Of a DNA stretch of 64,000 nt, positions 27,819-35,560 are shown one piece after another. The first letter of the stretch is position 1. Every line of letters begins with the position of its first letter. The notes beneath the pieces are model-generated. The model was not told where the DNA came from. It did not search any database and saw only the letters and a program-made list of their open reading frames with translations. The position numbers were made by a program, and so were the translations under genes. Origin of the DNA: Prolixibacteraceae bacterium (lineage in GTDB: Bacteria > Bacteroidota > Bacteroidia > Bacteroidales > Prolixibacteraceae); NCBI GenBank assembly GCA_030602265.1, contig JAUWAB010000001.1, positions 62,001 to 126,000 on the forward strand. The letters run 5' to 3'.

Positions 27819-28372
27819 ACAAGACCGAAAGCATACGGATACTGGGTGTTGACCCCGGGACCAGTGTTACCGGCTACGGGCTCGTGCAGGTAACAGGAAA
27901 GAAACCTTCCATAATGACCATGGGTGTTATGAAACCGGGAAAATTTGATGATCATTATCAGCGGCTTCACTACCTTCATACCCGCGCCCTTCAGGTAATC
28001 GATGAGTTTAAACCCGATGTACTGGCCATTGAAGCCCCTTTTTATGGGAAGAATGTCCAATCCATGCTCAAGCTTGGCCGGGCCCAGGGTGTCATAATGG
28101 CAGCAGCCCTTTTCCGGGGATTACCGATTTTTGAATACGCCCCGCTCCTGGTAAAGCAATCGATCACCGGAATGGGGAGGGCCAGTAAGGAGCAGGTATC
28201 CTATTTTCTGCAGAATATATTCCATTTAACCGATCTGCCCAGGGAGCTTGATGCCACAGACGCAGTGGCCGTAGCCATCTGTCACTTCATACAGCAGTCC
28301 AAACCCGCAGCTAAAAAGGAATTCCGGAACTGGGAAGATTTTATAAAAAAGAATCCGGGCCGGGTAAGATAA
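27815..28372 (+). CDS. ruvC: Holliday junction resolvase RuvC
   Basis: RuvC cuts Holliday junctions with RuvAB during recombination repair. The 185-residue protein has the RNase H-like fold with acidic residues Asp13 (LGVDPGTSVTGYG), the Glu of LAIEAPFYGKN, and the DATDAVAVAICH segment carrying the last two. The family motif MLKLGRAQGVIM is intact. The ATG overlaps the stop of the DMT gene as ATGA. It converges on the YjbQ gene with only 2 bases between stops. ruvA and ruvB are not nearby. Confidence 0.95.
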   Translation: MNKTESIRILGVDPGTSVTGYGLVQVTGKKPSIMTMGVMKPGKFDDHYQRLHYLHTRALQVIDEFKPDVLAIEAPFYGKNVQSMLKLGRAQGVIMAAALFRGLPIFEYAPLLVKQSITGMGRASKEQVSYFLQNIFHLTDLPRELDATDAVAVAICHFIQQSKPAAKKEFRNWEDFIKKNPGRVR

Positions 28373-28374
28373 TT

Positions 28375-28785
28375 TCAGCTGAACAATGTCAGCACAATTT
28401 TCCGGGATGTACTGAAGTTTCTGAACTCACACAGGTAAATTCCCTGCCACGTTCCCAGGTTTAAACGGCCTGCGGTAACCGGAACGGTAAGCGACTGACC
28501 GATAAGGCTCGCTTTCAGGTGAGCAGGCATATCATCGCTCCCTTCATCGGTGTGTTCGTAAAGCGGACTGTTTTCAGGTACCAGATAATTCATAAATCGT
28601 TCAAAATCATGCCTCACTGACGGATCGGCATTTTCGTTCAATGTCAGTCCGGCCGACGTATGTTTTAAATGAATATGGAGCAGCCCTGCAGCCGGAAGCT
28701 GAGGAAGCTGCTCCATGATCATTCTGGTAATCAGATGATAACCCCTTTTATAAGGAGGCAGGGTAATTTCTTTTTGCCATACCAT
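28375..28785 (-). CDS. YjbQ-family (UPF0047) protein
   Basis: A 136-residue single-domain protein. The motif HTSAGLTLNENADPSVRHDFERF and the C-terminal GTWQGIYLCEFRN are the UPF0047 signatures. E. coli YjbQ has been reported to have thiamine-phosphate-forming side activity, but the physiological role is unsettled. The ATG at 28785 lies 6 bases after the lipoprotein gene upstream, so both are probably on one transcript, although they share no obvious task. Confidence 0.9.
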   Translation of the reverse strand: MVWQKEITLPPYKRGYHLITRMIMEQLPQLPAAGLLHIHLKHTSAGLTLNENADPSVRHDFERFMNYLVPENSPLYEHTDEGSDDMPAHLKASLIGQSLTVPVTAGRLNLGTWQGIYLCEFRNFSTSRKIVLTLFS

Positions 28786-28791
28786 CGGTGC

Positions 28792-29502
28792 CTAATTCCC
28801 CCAGGTAATTTGTTGCCTTGATTTTCCTATGCTCTGGAGCTCGTTCTGATTGGTTCCGGGTTCCAGCAAATACGAGGCGACTTCTACAACAACAGTCTGC
28901 CCGGCTGTTGGATAACTGGATGACTGCCAACCGTTTGTATTCTTACTGAAGGAATAAAAATCTGTTGAACGGTTAAACACTGGGGAAACAAACAATATAT
29001 TACCTTCGGAATTAAGAAGCTTAACATTGTAGGAATCAGCATTGGATACTTTCTGCCACTCTACTTCCACCTTCTCACCGGCACTCACAAATTCGGCTTT
29101 CAGAATTTTGGGCGGATATACAAGCGTAGAATAGAGTTTATCGAAGAATGTATGCGACTGACCTCCCCTGAAAGTTGCTTCAAATATGTAATCCCCTGCA
29201 GCAGGCAATGTTTTGGAATACTCAGCGATGGGCGTCGACCAGGTAAAATCCTGTTTGTAACCCAAATAGGGCTGAAGTACATAATTTTTGGTGTCGTCAC
29301 CACTCAACCGGACATTCACGGAAGTGAATTCAGAATAGGAAAAGGCATGAAGACCCAGGCCGGTCAGCGTATCCTGATCCACAATCTCCACAAAGATAAA
29401 AGCATCACCATACCCTACCGGATCAATATCCGAATCAATACAAGAGCTGAGTAAAAACAGGGATAAAACTACCGTGCTAAAAAACTTCAAAGTTGCATTC
29501 AT
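28792..29502 (-). CDS. Hypothetical lipoprotein
   Basis: I do not recognise this 236-residue protein. It begins MNATLKFFSTVVLSLFLLSSC, a clear lipoprotein signal with a lipobox ending in Cys21, then the acidic stretch IDSDIDPVG. The rest looks beta-rich, with tyrosine- and valine-rich strands consistent with a small Ig-like or fibronectin-like fold (KAEFVSAGEKVEVEWQKVSNADSYNVKL). I chose the ATG at 29502 to start the signal peptide; one 4 codons upstream is possible. Likely surface- or periplasm-facing. Confidence 0.65.
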   Translation of the reverse strand: MNATLKFFSTVVLSLFLLSSCIDSDIDPVGYGDAFIFVEIVDQDTLTGLGLHAFSYSEFTSVNVRLSGDDTKNYVLQPYLGYKQDFTWSTPIAEYSKTLPAAGDYIFEATFRGGQSHTFFDKLYSTLVYPPKILKAEFVSAGEKVEVEWQKVSNADSYNVKLLNSEGNILFVSPVFNRSTDFYSFSKNTNGWQSSSYPTAGQTVVVEVASYLLEPGTNQNELQSIGKSRQQITWGN

Positions 29503-29623
29503 AATATCAAACATTTCTTAATTGTTAATTGGATTCATACTCTTAAGATGCAAATTACAGACAAAAGTTGCGCCATAACCCAAAAAAGAGTTTAAATTTA
29601 ATTAAGATGGTCATACAGTGAAG

Positions 29624-29653
29624 TTTGATTAGAAAATAAAAACACTATCTTTG
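29624..29653 (+). promoter_or_regulatory. rpsP promoter (Bacteroidota -33/-7)
   Basis: TTTG (29624-29627), an 18-base spacer, then TATCTTTG (29646-29653). This is the best consensus match in the window. It precedes rpsP by 33 bases. Confidence 0.75.
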
Positions 29654-29686
29654 CGCCACATTTTCAGAAAATAACTTTTTAGAATT

Positions 29687-30238
29687 ATGTCAGTAAAAAT
29701 GAGATTAGCGCGGCATGGCCGCAAAAGGTATGCATTCTACCACATAGTGGTAGCAAATAGCAGGGCGCCACGGGATGGCAGGTATATTGAAAGGATTGGT
29801 TCATACAATCCCAACACGAATCCTGCTACTATAGATCTCGATTTTGACAAAGCTTATGACTGGCTTGAAAAAGGCGCACAACCCACCGACACCGTACGTG
29901 CCATTTTGTCGTACAAAGGTGTGCTCTACAAAAAACATCTTGCAGGAGGCGTAAAGAAAGGTGCGCTGACACAGGAAGAGGCAGAAAGGAAACTGGATGC
30001 ATGGATGAATGAGAAAGAAGGTAAGATCCTGGCTAAGAAGAACATGCTTTCTTCACAGGCCGACAAGGATCGCCGTAAAATGCTTGAAGCTGAAGCTAAA
30101 GTAAATGAAGAACGTGCTGCAGCCCTGGCTGCAAAGGCATCCGCACTGGCCGCAGAGGCCGCTGCCGCCAAAGCACAGCCTCAGGAAGAAGCTCCGGCCG
30201 AAAATGCTGAAAATGTTGAAGAAGGTGGTGAAGCATAG
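29687..30238 (+). CDS. rpsP: 30S ribosomal protein S16
   Basis: S16 is a primary binder of 16S rRNA in 30S assembly. Residues 1 to about 90 contain the core (MSVKMRLARHGRKRYAFYHIVVANSR, DGRYIERIGSYNP, GAQPTDTVRAILSYKGV). The protein is 183 residues long, roughly double the E. coli S16 of 82. The extra C-terminal half is Ala/Lys/Glu-rich and probably a charged helix followed by a disordered acidic tail (AENVEEGGEA), as seen in Bacteroidota S16. It is preceded by a strong promoter and followed by a terminator, and rimM comes next. Confidence 0.96.
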   Translation: MSVKMRLARHGRKRYAFYHIVVANSRAPRDGRYIERIGSYNPNTNPATIDLDFDKAYDWLEKGAQPTDTVRAILSYKGVLYKKHLAGGVKKGALTQEEAERKLDAWMNEKEGKILAKKNMLSSQADKDRRKMLEAEAKVNEERAAALAAKASALAAEAAAAKAQPQEEAPAENAENVEEGGEA

Positions 30239-30265
30239 CACCGGAAGTAATTTTCAACGCAATAT

Positions 30266-30296
30266 AAAAAGCCATTCATACACGAATGGCTTTTTT
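30266..30296 (+). terminator. Intrinsic terminator after rpsP
   Basis: AAAAAGCCATTC (30266-30277) pairs perfectly with GAATGGCTTTTT (30284-30295) over a 6-base loop and is followed by a further T. It sits between rpsP and rimM and would limit rimM expression from the rpsP promoter. Confidence 0.8.
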
Positions 30297-30337
30297 ATTA
30301 CCTACCTTTGCTGAACACCGCTGATTATCCATAAAAA

Positions 30338-30868
30338 ATGCATAACGAAACGATTCAGAAAATCAATGTTGGTTATTTTATAAAACCCCACGGGGTTTTT
30401 GGCACACTCCAGCTAAGTTTTGAAGAAGGCTATGAAGATCTGGTGGAAGATGCTGCCGTGCTCTTTGCAGAAACCGATGGGATATTGGTTCCCTGGTTTG
30501 TGGCCGAAGACGGGATCCGGATCACCTCCTCAAAAACAGCCCTGGTCGATCTCGACTGGATCGAAGATGATAAAGCCGCCAGAAAGCTTTCAGGAAGTAA
30601 AGTATGGATCGAATCTGCAGGGGAAAACCACGGTGCTGAGTTCTCCGGACTGGCGGGCGCCTTAACCGGTTACTCGGTTTTCGATTCAGGAAAGGGATTG
30701 CTGGGACAAATAACCGAGTTAAATGACTACTCCGGAAATATCGTCCTGACCGTTGAAAAGGGAGGCAGGACATGGCTGGTACCCTTCCACCCGGATCTGA
30801 TCGGGGAAATCGATGAAAAGAAGAAAACGATCACTTTCGACCTGCCCGAAGGACTGACGGATATTTAA
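30338..30868 (+). CDS. rimM: Ribosome maturation factor RimM
   Basis: RimM binds S19 and aids 16S rRNA processing in 30S assembly. The 176-residue protein has the N-terminal domain with INVGYFIKPHGVFGTLQLSF, matching the RimM GxxGxxG-like turn, and a C-terminal PRC-barrel with DYSGNIVLTVEKGGRTWLVPFHPDLIGEID. It follows rpsP, its usual neighbour in bacteria, but trmD and rplS are not next to it here. The ATG at 30338 has no clear ribosome-binding site. Confidence 0.93.
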   Translation: MHNETIQKINVGYFIKPHGVFGTLQLSFEEGYEDLVEDAAVLFAETDGILVPWFVAEDGIRITSSKTALVDLDWIEDDKAARKLSGSKVWIESAGENHGAEFSGLAGALTGYSVFDSGKGLLGQITELNDYSGNIVLTVEKGGRTWLVPFHPDLIGEIDEKKKTITFDLPEGLTDI

Positions 30869-30995
30869 ATGAACAGCTGAAAATAATCCGGTTTCAGCAT
30901 CAGAAAAAAATAATTGAACGATTTTTGATAGATTCTGAAACGTTGGATAAAATCATGCGTCTTAGGTATTAGTACAAAAATTGAAATTTAAAGCT

Positions 30996-31703
30996 ATGAA
31001 CAGAAAAATTAATCTGATCGTCCTGTTATTAATTACCGTTCTCGGAGTCAGGACTTATGCCCAGTCAGAAACAAGAGAAGTTCCTGCATTTACGGAAATC
31101 AGTCTCCGGGTACCGGCAAGGCTGCACCTTGTTCAGGGTGAAAAACAGAAAATAGTTATCGAAGCCAGTGAATCCACCTTAAAAGACCTGATCACGGAAG
31201 TAGGTGGCCGTACCCTGATCATCCGGTTCCCGGCACGCAACCGACTCAACTTCGGTTTTAATCCCGGGAAAATAGATATTTATGTTACTGCTCCGGAAAT
31301 TTCTGCACTTAATCTGGCCGGATCTGGTGATATTTTTGCCGAAGGGGCCTGGAATGCCAGGATTATGGACCTTAGCGTAAGTGGCAGTGGCAGCATATTT
31401 TTGGACCAGCTGAATGCGGAAAGGGTCAAAACTGCGATTTCCGGTTCCGGGGATATTGTGATCAAGGACGGCAATAAAGCCGAAGAATTCAATGCAAGTA
31501 TTTCCGGGTCAGGTAATATAAAGGCTGCAAACTATGAGGCAGCCAATGTCAGTATCCGGATTGCAGGTTCAGGAAATTGCAATATCCATACCAACGGCAA
31601 CCTGATGGTCAGGATCGCAGGTTCTGGAAGCGTATATTACAGCGGAAATCCCAACCTCGACACTTCCATTGCAGGTTCAGGGAAGGTTATTAGCAAAAAT
31701 TAG
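30996..31703 (+). CDS. GIN-domain (DUF2807) exported protein
   Basis: A 235-residue protein with a signal peptide (MNRKINLIVLLLITVLGVRTYAQ) and a head-GIN domain. The domain is a right-handed beta-helix with repeated SGSG turns: LNLAGSGDIFA, LSVSGSGSIFLD, AISGSGDIVIKD, ASISGSGNIKA, IRIAGSGNCNI, VRIAGSGSVYY. The function of this family is unknown; adhesion has been suggested. I chose the start at 30996 to begin the signal peptide. It stands between rimM and mscL with gaps of more than 100 bases, so it is probably a single transcript. Confidence 0.88.
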   Translation: MNRKINLIVLLLITVLGVRTYAQSETREVPAFTEISLRVPARLHLVQGEKQKIVIEASESTLKDLITEVGGRTLIIRFPARNRLNFGFNPGKIDIYVTAPEISALNLAGSGDIFAEGAWNARIMDLSVSGSGSIFLDQLNAERVKTAISGSGDIVIKDGNKAEEFNASISGSGNIKAANYEAANVSIRIAGSGNCNIHTNGNLMVRIAGSGSVYYSGNPNLDTSIAGSGKVISKN

Positions 31704-31762
31704 CCGGCTATCACACTTATAAACAACACATTAAAACTCTCATAATTCTGATTGGATAATCA

Positions 31763-31794
31763 TTTGTTTATTAAGTAAAAGAAAGTTAGATTTG
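31763..31794 (+). promoter_or_regulatory. mscL promoter (Bacteroidota -33/-7)
   Basis: TTTG (31763-31766), a 20-base spacer, then TAGATTTG (31787-31794). The ATG follows 42 bases later. Confidence 0.65.
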
Positions 31795-31836
31795 TTACGA
31801 GTTAGAAATCCAATAATTCATCTAAAATCAGACTTT

Positions 31837-32241
31837 ATGGGAATGTTAAAAGAATTCAAGGATTTTGCCATGAAAGGCAATGTGGTTGACCTTGCAGTGG
31901 CAGTAGTAATCGGAGGTGCATTTGGCAAGATTGTTACTTCTGTAGTTAATGATGTAATCATGCCTCCGATTGGCTTGTTGCTGGGCGGGGTGGATTTTTC
32001 GGAGCTGAAGATACTTTTAAAGGCAGCAACTGCCGAAACCGAGGCGGTCACCCTGAATTATGGTGCCTTCATCAATACCGTTATTGATTTCCTGATCGTT
32101 GCGTTTGCAATCTTTATGGTCATCAAGGGGATCAATGCCACGAAGAAAAAACAGCCTGCGCCGCCACCTCCTCCACCACCGGCACCTTCCAAAGAAGAAA
32201 CTTTACTAACGGAAATAAGAGATTTACTGGCAAAGAAGTAA
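31837..32241 (+). CDS. mscL: Large-conductance mechanosensitive channel MscL
   Basis: MscL opens under membrane tension to release solutes on hypo-osmotic shock. The 134-residue protein has the N-terminal amphipathic [35 protein letters not shown] with TM1, a periplasmic loop, and TM2 ([19 protein letters not shown]). A proline run (32157-32186) then leads into the cytoplasmic helix [16 protein letters not shown] chose the ATG at 31837 because the family starts with MxMLKEFK; an upstream in-frame start would add 15 residues. Confidence 0.96.
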   Translation: MGMLKEFKDFAMKGNVVDLAVAVVIGGAFGKIVTSVVNDVIMPPIGLLLGGVDFSELKILLKAATAETEAVTLNYGAFINTVIDFLIVAFAIFMVIKGINATKKKQPAPPPPPPPAPSKEETLLTEIRDLLAKK

Positions 32242-32335
32242 ACAGCATGTCCTGAAAAGTGAGGCTGTCTAAAAAGTGAATTCACTTAAATATGAATTCA
32301 ATATTTAAAAACCGTCTCATAAAAGTTTACGAGCT

Positions 32336-32372
32336 AAAAGAGGCTGTCCCGGATTTTGAGACAGCCTCTTTT
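32336..32372 (+). terminator. Intrinsic terminator after mscL
   Basis: GAGGCTGTC (32340-32348) pairs with GACAGCCTC (32360-32368), flanked by AAAA and a run of T. A partial copy of the same GAGGCTGTCT word lies at about 32262, so part of the gap may be a decayed repeat. Confidence 0.75.
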
Positions 32373-32412
32373 TTTACCTCAGGCTGGAAATTGATTTTCT
32401 TGAGCCTTAATC

Positions 32413-32976
32413 TTATGGCCTGATAATATCAATCCTTCCACCCTCCCCTAACCTTATCACCGATGGCAGGACCTTGGTCAGGCCTTCATTTTTTACGGAT
32501 TGTACAACATAATCCACTTCCGCAAACAAATTTGAATCAAGGTCTTCAAAATCATACAGTTTGCTTCCGCCGTCAGGCACTGGTAACATAAAGGCAATTG
32601 GCCTGCGGAACCTTTGCAGGAGCTTTCCTGCAAAGGAATCCCTGATGAAACGGAATGCAGTCGGGCTGTCCACTTCCATAAGAGCCGGCGCAAGGTTACG
32701 TACACCTGTAAAAAGGAGCGTCAGCGGAGTCACCGATATTTCAATCAGGTCCCAGGCAATATCAGGTATATCAGACACATAACGATCGAGCAGTGCAGAA
32801 TTCTCCATTAAAACTACTCCATTCTCCCGAATACCCGGAGAACAAAGTTTCTCCAGTTTTCCTATTGCCTCCCTGCTGGTGGCATCGCATCCCAGTCCCC
32901 AGGAAATATCGGCCGGGAACAGGATTACACCATTGTTTTTCAGCGCTTCTGCTGATTTGGCCAGATCATCGATCAT
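32413..32976 (-). CDS. Divergent YrdC/Sua5-like protein
   Basis: A 187-residue protein resembling the Sua5/YrdC fold, with an N-terminal VILFPADISWGLGCDATSREAIGKLEKL segment like the usual PTDTxYGLG region. The rest departs from canonical YrdC: I cannot find the SANxSG loop or the KRP nucleotide-binding set, although LTLLFTG and a late SVIRLGEG occur. So threonylcarbamoyl-AMP synthesis for tRNA t6A is uncertain. The ATG at 32976 overlaps the end of the glycosyltransferase by 11 bases, and the frame's other start is TTG at 32985. Confidence 0.7.
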   Translation of the reverse strand: MIDDLAKSAEALKNNGVILFPADISWGLGCDATSREAIGKLEKLCSPGIRENGVVLMENSALLDRYVSDIPDIAWDLIEISVTPLTLLFTGVRNLAPALMEVDSPTAFRFIRDSFAGKLLQRFRRPIAFMLPVPDGGSKLYDFEDLDSNLFAEVDYVVQSVKNEGLTKVLPSVIRLGEGGRIDIIRP

Positions 32977-34093
32977 ATTGAGCAACTTGTTTATATAAAT
33001 CCATCATGGCATTAACCCGGTATTCAGGATGAAAAAACTGGGACCTTTGTTTACCCCTGCCGGAAAGAGATTGCTGGAGCTCTTCATCATCAGCAAGTTT
33101 CCTGATCATTTCACCGATCGCCTTTTCGTCATTTGGCTCGCAATACAAAGCCGCATCCGCTCCGATTTCAGGTAAACAGGAGACAGAAGAAGCTATAACC
33201 GGACAACCTGAAGCCATCGCCTCGACCACTGGCAGCCCGAAACCCTCGTAATGTGAAAGGTATACCATACATAACGCAAGCTGGTATAACGCAGGCAGGT
33301 CAGCATCAGGCACATCGTGCAGAAAGTAAACCTGATCGGATAACCGGTTCATATTGATGTATTCTACAATCTGCTGCTTGTATGCGGTAGATTTTCCCAC
33401 TATTACATAAGGAATCCCCAGATCATGCTGATTGATGGCTTTCAGTACCGACAGCTGGTTTTTCCTTGGTTCAATGGTTCCGACGGTAAGAATAAAACGG
33501 GAGGGAAGGTTATATTTTGTAAGTACATCATCCATTTGTTCCCTAACCGAATGAAAGAAATAACGTTCGGAAATGCTCTGGTAGATTACCTCAATCCGGT
33601 CCGGACTGACATCAAGCTGACGGATGAGGTCGTCGCGGGTATGGTTGGATATGGCCACCACCTTGTTAGCTACCGCACAGGCATATTTTACCTTTTCGAG
33701 GTAAATTTTCCGGTCAATCCTTTTATACCAAAGCGGGAAATTCATAAAGATCAAGTCGTGTATGGTTACCACGGAAGGCACGCCGGTTTTATGGATTCCC
33801 GATGGTAATTCATTGCTGAGTCCGTGAAAAAGATCCAGCCTCTGCTCTTTTAAGGTATGGCTTATTACGAAATTTCTCCAGTAGGATTTAAATAACCTGG
33901 AATACCAGCTCTCAGGGGTTTTGATTTCAAATAAGGGATATTCTTTGAAAAGATCGGTTCTCAATTCAGGGGTATAGAGAATGTAATCATGCTGCGGAAA
34001 GTATTTTTGAAGGGCAGAAAGAGTATTCCGGCTGTAATTCCCCAATCCTGCCTGGTTTAAAAACGCTCTCTTTGCATCATAACCTATTCTCAT
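32966..34093 (-). CDS. GT4-family glycosyltransferase
   Basis: A 375-residue two-domain glycosyltransferase of GT-B fold. The N-terminal acceptor half includes NYSRNTLSALQKYFPQHDY and HGLSNELPSG. The C-terminal donor half includes RFILTVGTIEPRKNQLSVLKAI, the sugar-nucleotide-binding YLSHYEGFGLPVVEAMASGCPVIAS and AALYCEPND. The E-x7-E-like motif EGFGLPVVE is intact. It would transfer an activated sugar, probably in surface polysaccharide assembly. It is upstream of the YrdC-like gene and downstream of the lysA terminator. Confidence 0.88.
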   Translation of the reverse strand: MRIGYDAKRAFLNQAGLGNYSRNTLSALQKYFPQHDYILYTPELRTDLFKEYPLFEIKTPESWYSRLFKSYWRNFVISHTLKEQRLDLFHGLSNELPSGIHKTGVPSVVTIHDLIFMNFPLWYKRIDRKIYLEKVKYACAVANKVVAISNHTRDDLIRQLDVSPDRIEVIYQSISERYFFHSVREQMDDVLTKYNLPSRFILTVGTIEPRKNQLSVLKAINQHDLGIPYVIVGKSTAYKQQIVEYINMNRLSDQVYFLHDVPDADLPALYQLALCMVYLSHYEGFGLPVVEAMASGCPVIASSVSCLPEIGADAALYCEPNDEKAIGEMIRKLADDEELQQSLSGRGKQRSQFFHPEYRVNAMMDLYKQVAQYDR

Positions 34094-34122
34094 ATCATTT
34101 CATTTTTCTGTATAAATAAAAA

Positions 34123-34140
34123 GCCGGCATAAATGCCGGC
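34123..34140 (-). terminator. Intrinsic terminator after lysA
   Basis: On the minus strand GCCGGCAT pairs with ATGCCGGC, followed by TTTTTATTT. It lies 25-42 bases past the lysA stop and separates lysA from the glycosyltransferase. Confidence 0.75.
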
Positions 34141-34164
34141 CAAGATTATATTATAACCTCCCGG

Positions 34165-35430
34165 CTAAACAGCAAACTGTTTTAAACCTTCAAAATCGAG
34201 GGTAGCAAAATAGTCTTCGACGGTTTCTGCCCTCCTTATCTGTACCACTTCACCGTCCTCGCGGAGGAGCAGCTCAGCCGACTTGAGTTTACCGTTGTAG
34301 TTAAACCCCATGGCGTGGCCGTGGGCTCCGGCATCATGGATAACAACGATATCACCGGGTTCCATGACAGGCAATTCACGGTCGATGGCAAACTTGTCGT
34401 TGTTCTCGCACAGCGAACCGGTAACATCATATTTCTGCGTGGTAGTCCCGTTTTCCTTGCCGACTACCGTGATATGATGATAGGCCCCGTACATGGCCGG
34501 CCTCATCAGGTTGACCATACAGGCATCGAGACCAGCAAACCTTTTATAGGTGTCTTTAAGGTGAAGTACTTTGCTGACCAGAAATCCGTAAGGCCCTGTA
34601 ATGGCCCTACCCGATTCAAAGTATATCCGTAAAGGAGCCAGACCATTTCCAGTAATGATCTCATCATATTTTTCCCTGATTCTGCGGCTCATATATTCCA
34701 GATCGACCTCTTTCTGTTCAGGTCTGTATGGTATCCCGATGCCCCCGCCAAGGTTGGCAAATTCAATATGAATTCCAAGTTCTCCGGAGATCTCAGCTAT
34801 CAAAGTGAATAGGATTTCAGCCGTCTCCACGAAATATTCAGGATCCAGCTCATTGGAGGCCACCATAGTATGGATGCCGAATCGCTTCACACCTTTTGAC
34901 CGGGCAATCCGGTATGCCTCAAACATCTGTTCCCGTGTAAGGCCATATTTGGCCTCTTCAGGATGACCGATGATCAGATTTCCGGCCTTAAGGTTTCCGG
35001 GGTTATACCGGAAACAAAGCAGTTCGGGCAGCCCGGCAGTTTTTTCCAGATATTCAATATGGGATATGTCGTCGAGGTTGATGATCGCGCCTAATTCCCT
35101 GGCTTTCAGGTATTCGTAATCAGGCGTATCATTGGAGGTAAACATGATCTCCTCACCACGCATACCCAGTCTATCGGCCATTTCGAGCTCTGCCATTGAA
35201 CTGCAGTCAATACCAAATCGTTCCTGCTTCATGATCTTCATCAGATAGGGATTCGGGGCGGCTTTAATGGCATAATACTCCTTAAATCCTTCGTTCCAGT
35301 CAAACGCATTATTAAACCTGCGGGCATAGGCTCTTATGCCCTTTTCATCATATATGTGGAAAGGTGTCGGATGCTGGCTGATAATCGCTTCCAGCTTTTC
35401 TTTTCCAAATGGCAAATTCTTGTTGGTCAT
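34165..35430 (-). CDS. lysA: Diaminopimelate decarboxylase LysA
   Basis: LysA decarboxylates meso-diaminopimelate to lysine with PLP. The 421-residue fold III enzyme has the PLP Lys56 in YYAIKAAPNP, the Gly-rich phosphate-binding GGGIGIP around residue 230, the ESGRAI segment, and LCENNDKFA in the C-terminal sheet, equivalent to the usual CESxD motif. The substitution of N for S/G in that motif is a small difference. The enzyme feeds the lysine and peptidoglycan pools. It has its own promoter and terminator, with no dapF or aspartokinase neighbour. Confidence 0.9.
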   Translation of the reverse strand: MTNKNLPFGKEKLEAIISQHPTPFHIYDEKGIRAYARRFNNAFDWNEGFKEYYAIKAAPNPYLMKIMKQERFGIDCSSMAELEMADRLGMRGEEIMFTSNDTPDYEYLKARELGAIINLDDISHIEYLEKTAGLPELLCFRYNPGNLKAGNLIIGHPEEAKYGLTREQMFEAYRIARSKGVKRFGIHTMVASNELDPEYFVETAEILFTLIAEISGELGIHIEFANLGGGIGIPYRPEQKEVDLEYMSRRIREKYDEIITGNGLAPLRIYFESGRAITGPYGFLVSKVLHLKDTYKRFAGLDACMVNLMRPAMYGAYHHITVVGKENGTTTQKYDVTGSLCENNDKFAIDRELPVMEPGDIVVIHDAGAHGHAMGFNYNGKLKSAELLLREDGEVVQIRRAETVEDYFATLDFEGLKQFAV

Positions 35431-35449
35431 TAATTTAAAATTAAAGATA

Positions 35450-35476
35450 CAAAGTTAGAAATAAAACCCCGTGTCA
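35450..35476 (-). promoter_or_regulatory. lysA promoter (Bacteroidota -33/-7)
   Basis: The minus strand has TTGAC (about 35472-35476), then TAACTTTG (35450-35457), spacer about 15-18. The ATG follows 19 bases after the -7 box. Confidence 0.6.
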
Positions 35477-35560
35477 ATTCATTTGCATACAACAACAGGG
35501 ATCTGTATATGGTTTATTAATAATCTGTAAACAAGTCTTTCATTTGTGCACGACAAAAAA

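Noticed and set aside
32242-32335. Insertion-sequence remnant, from the GAGGCTGTC word occurring twice
   Set aside because: No transposase fragment or target duplication is visible; the second copy is part of an ordinary terminator.
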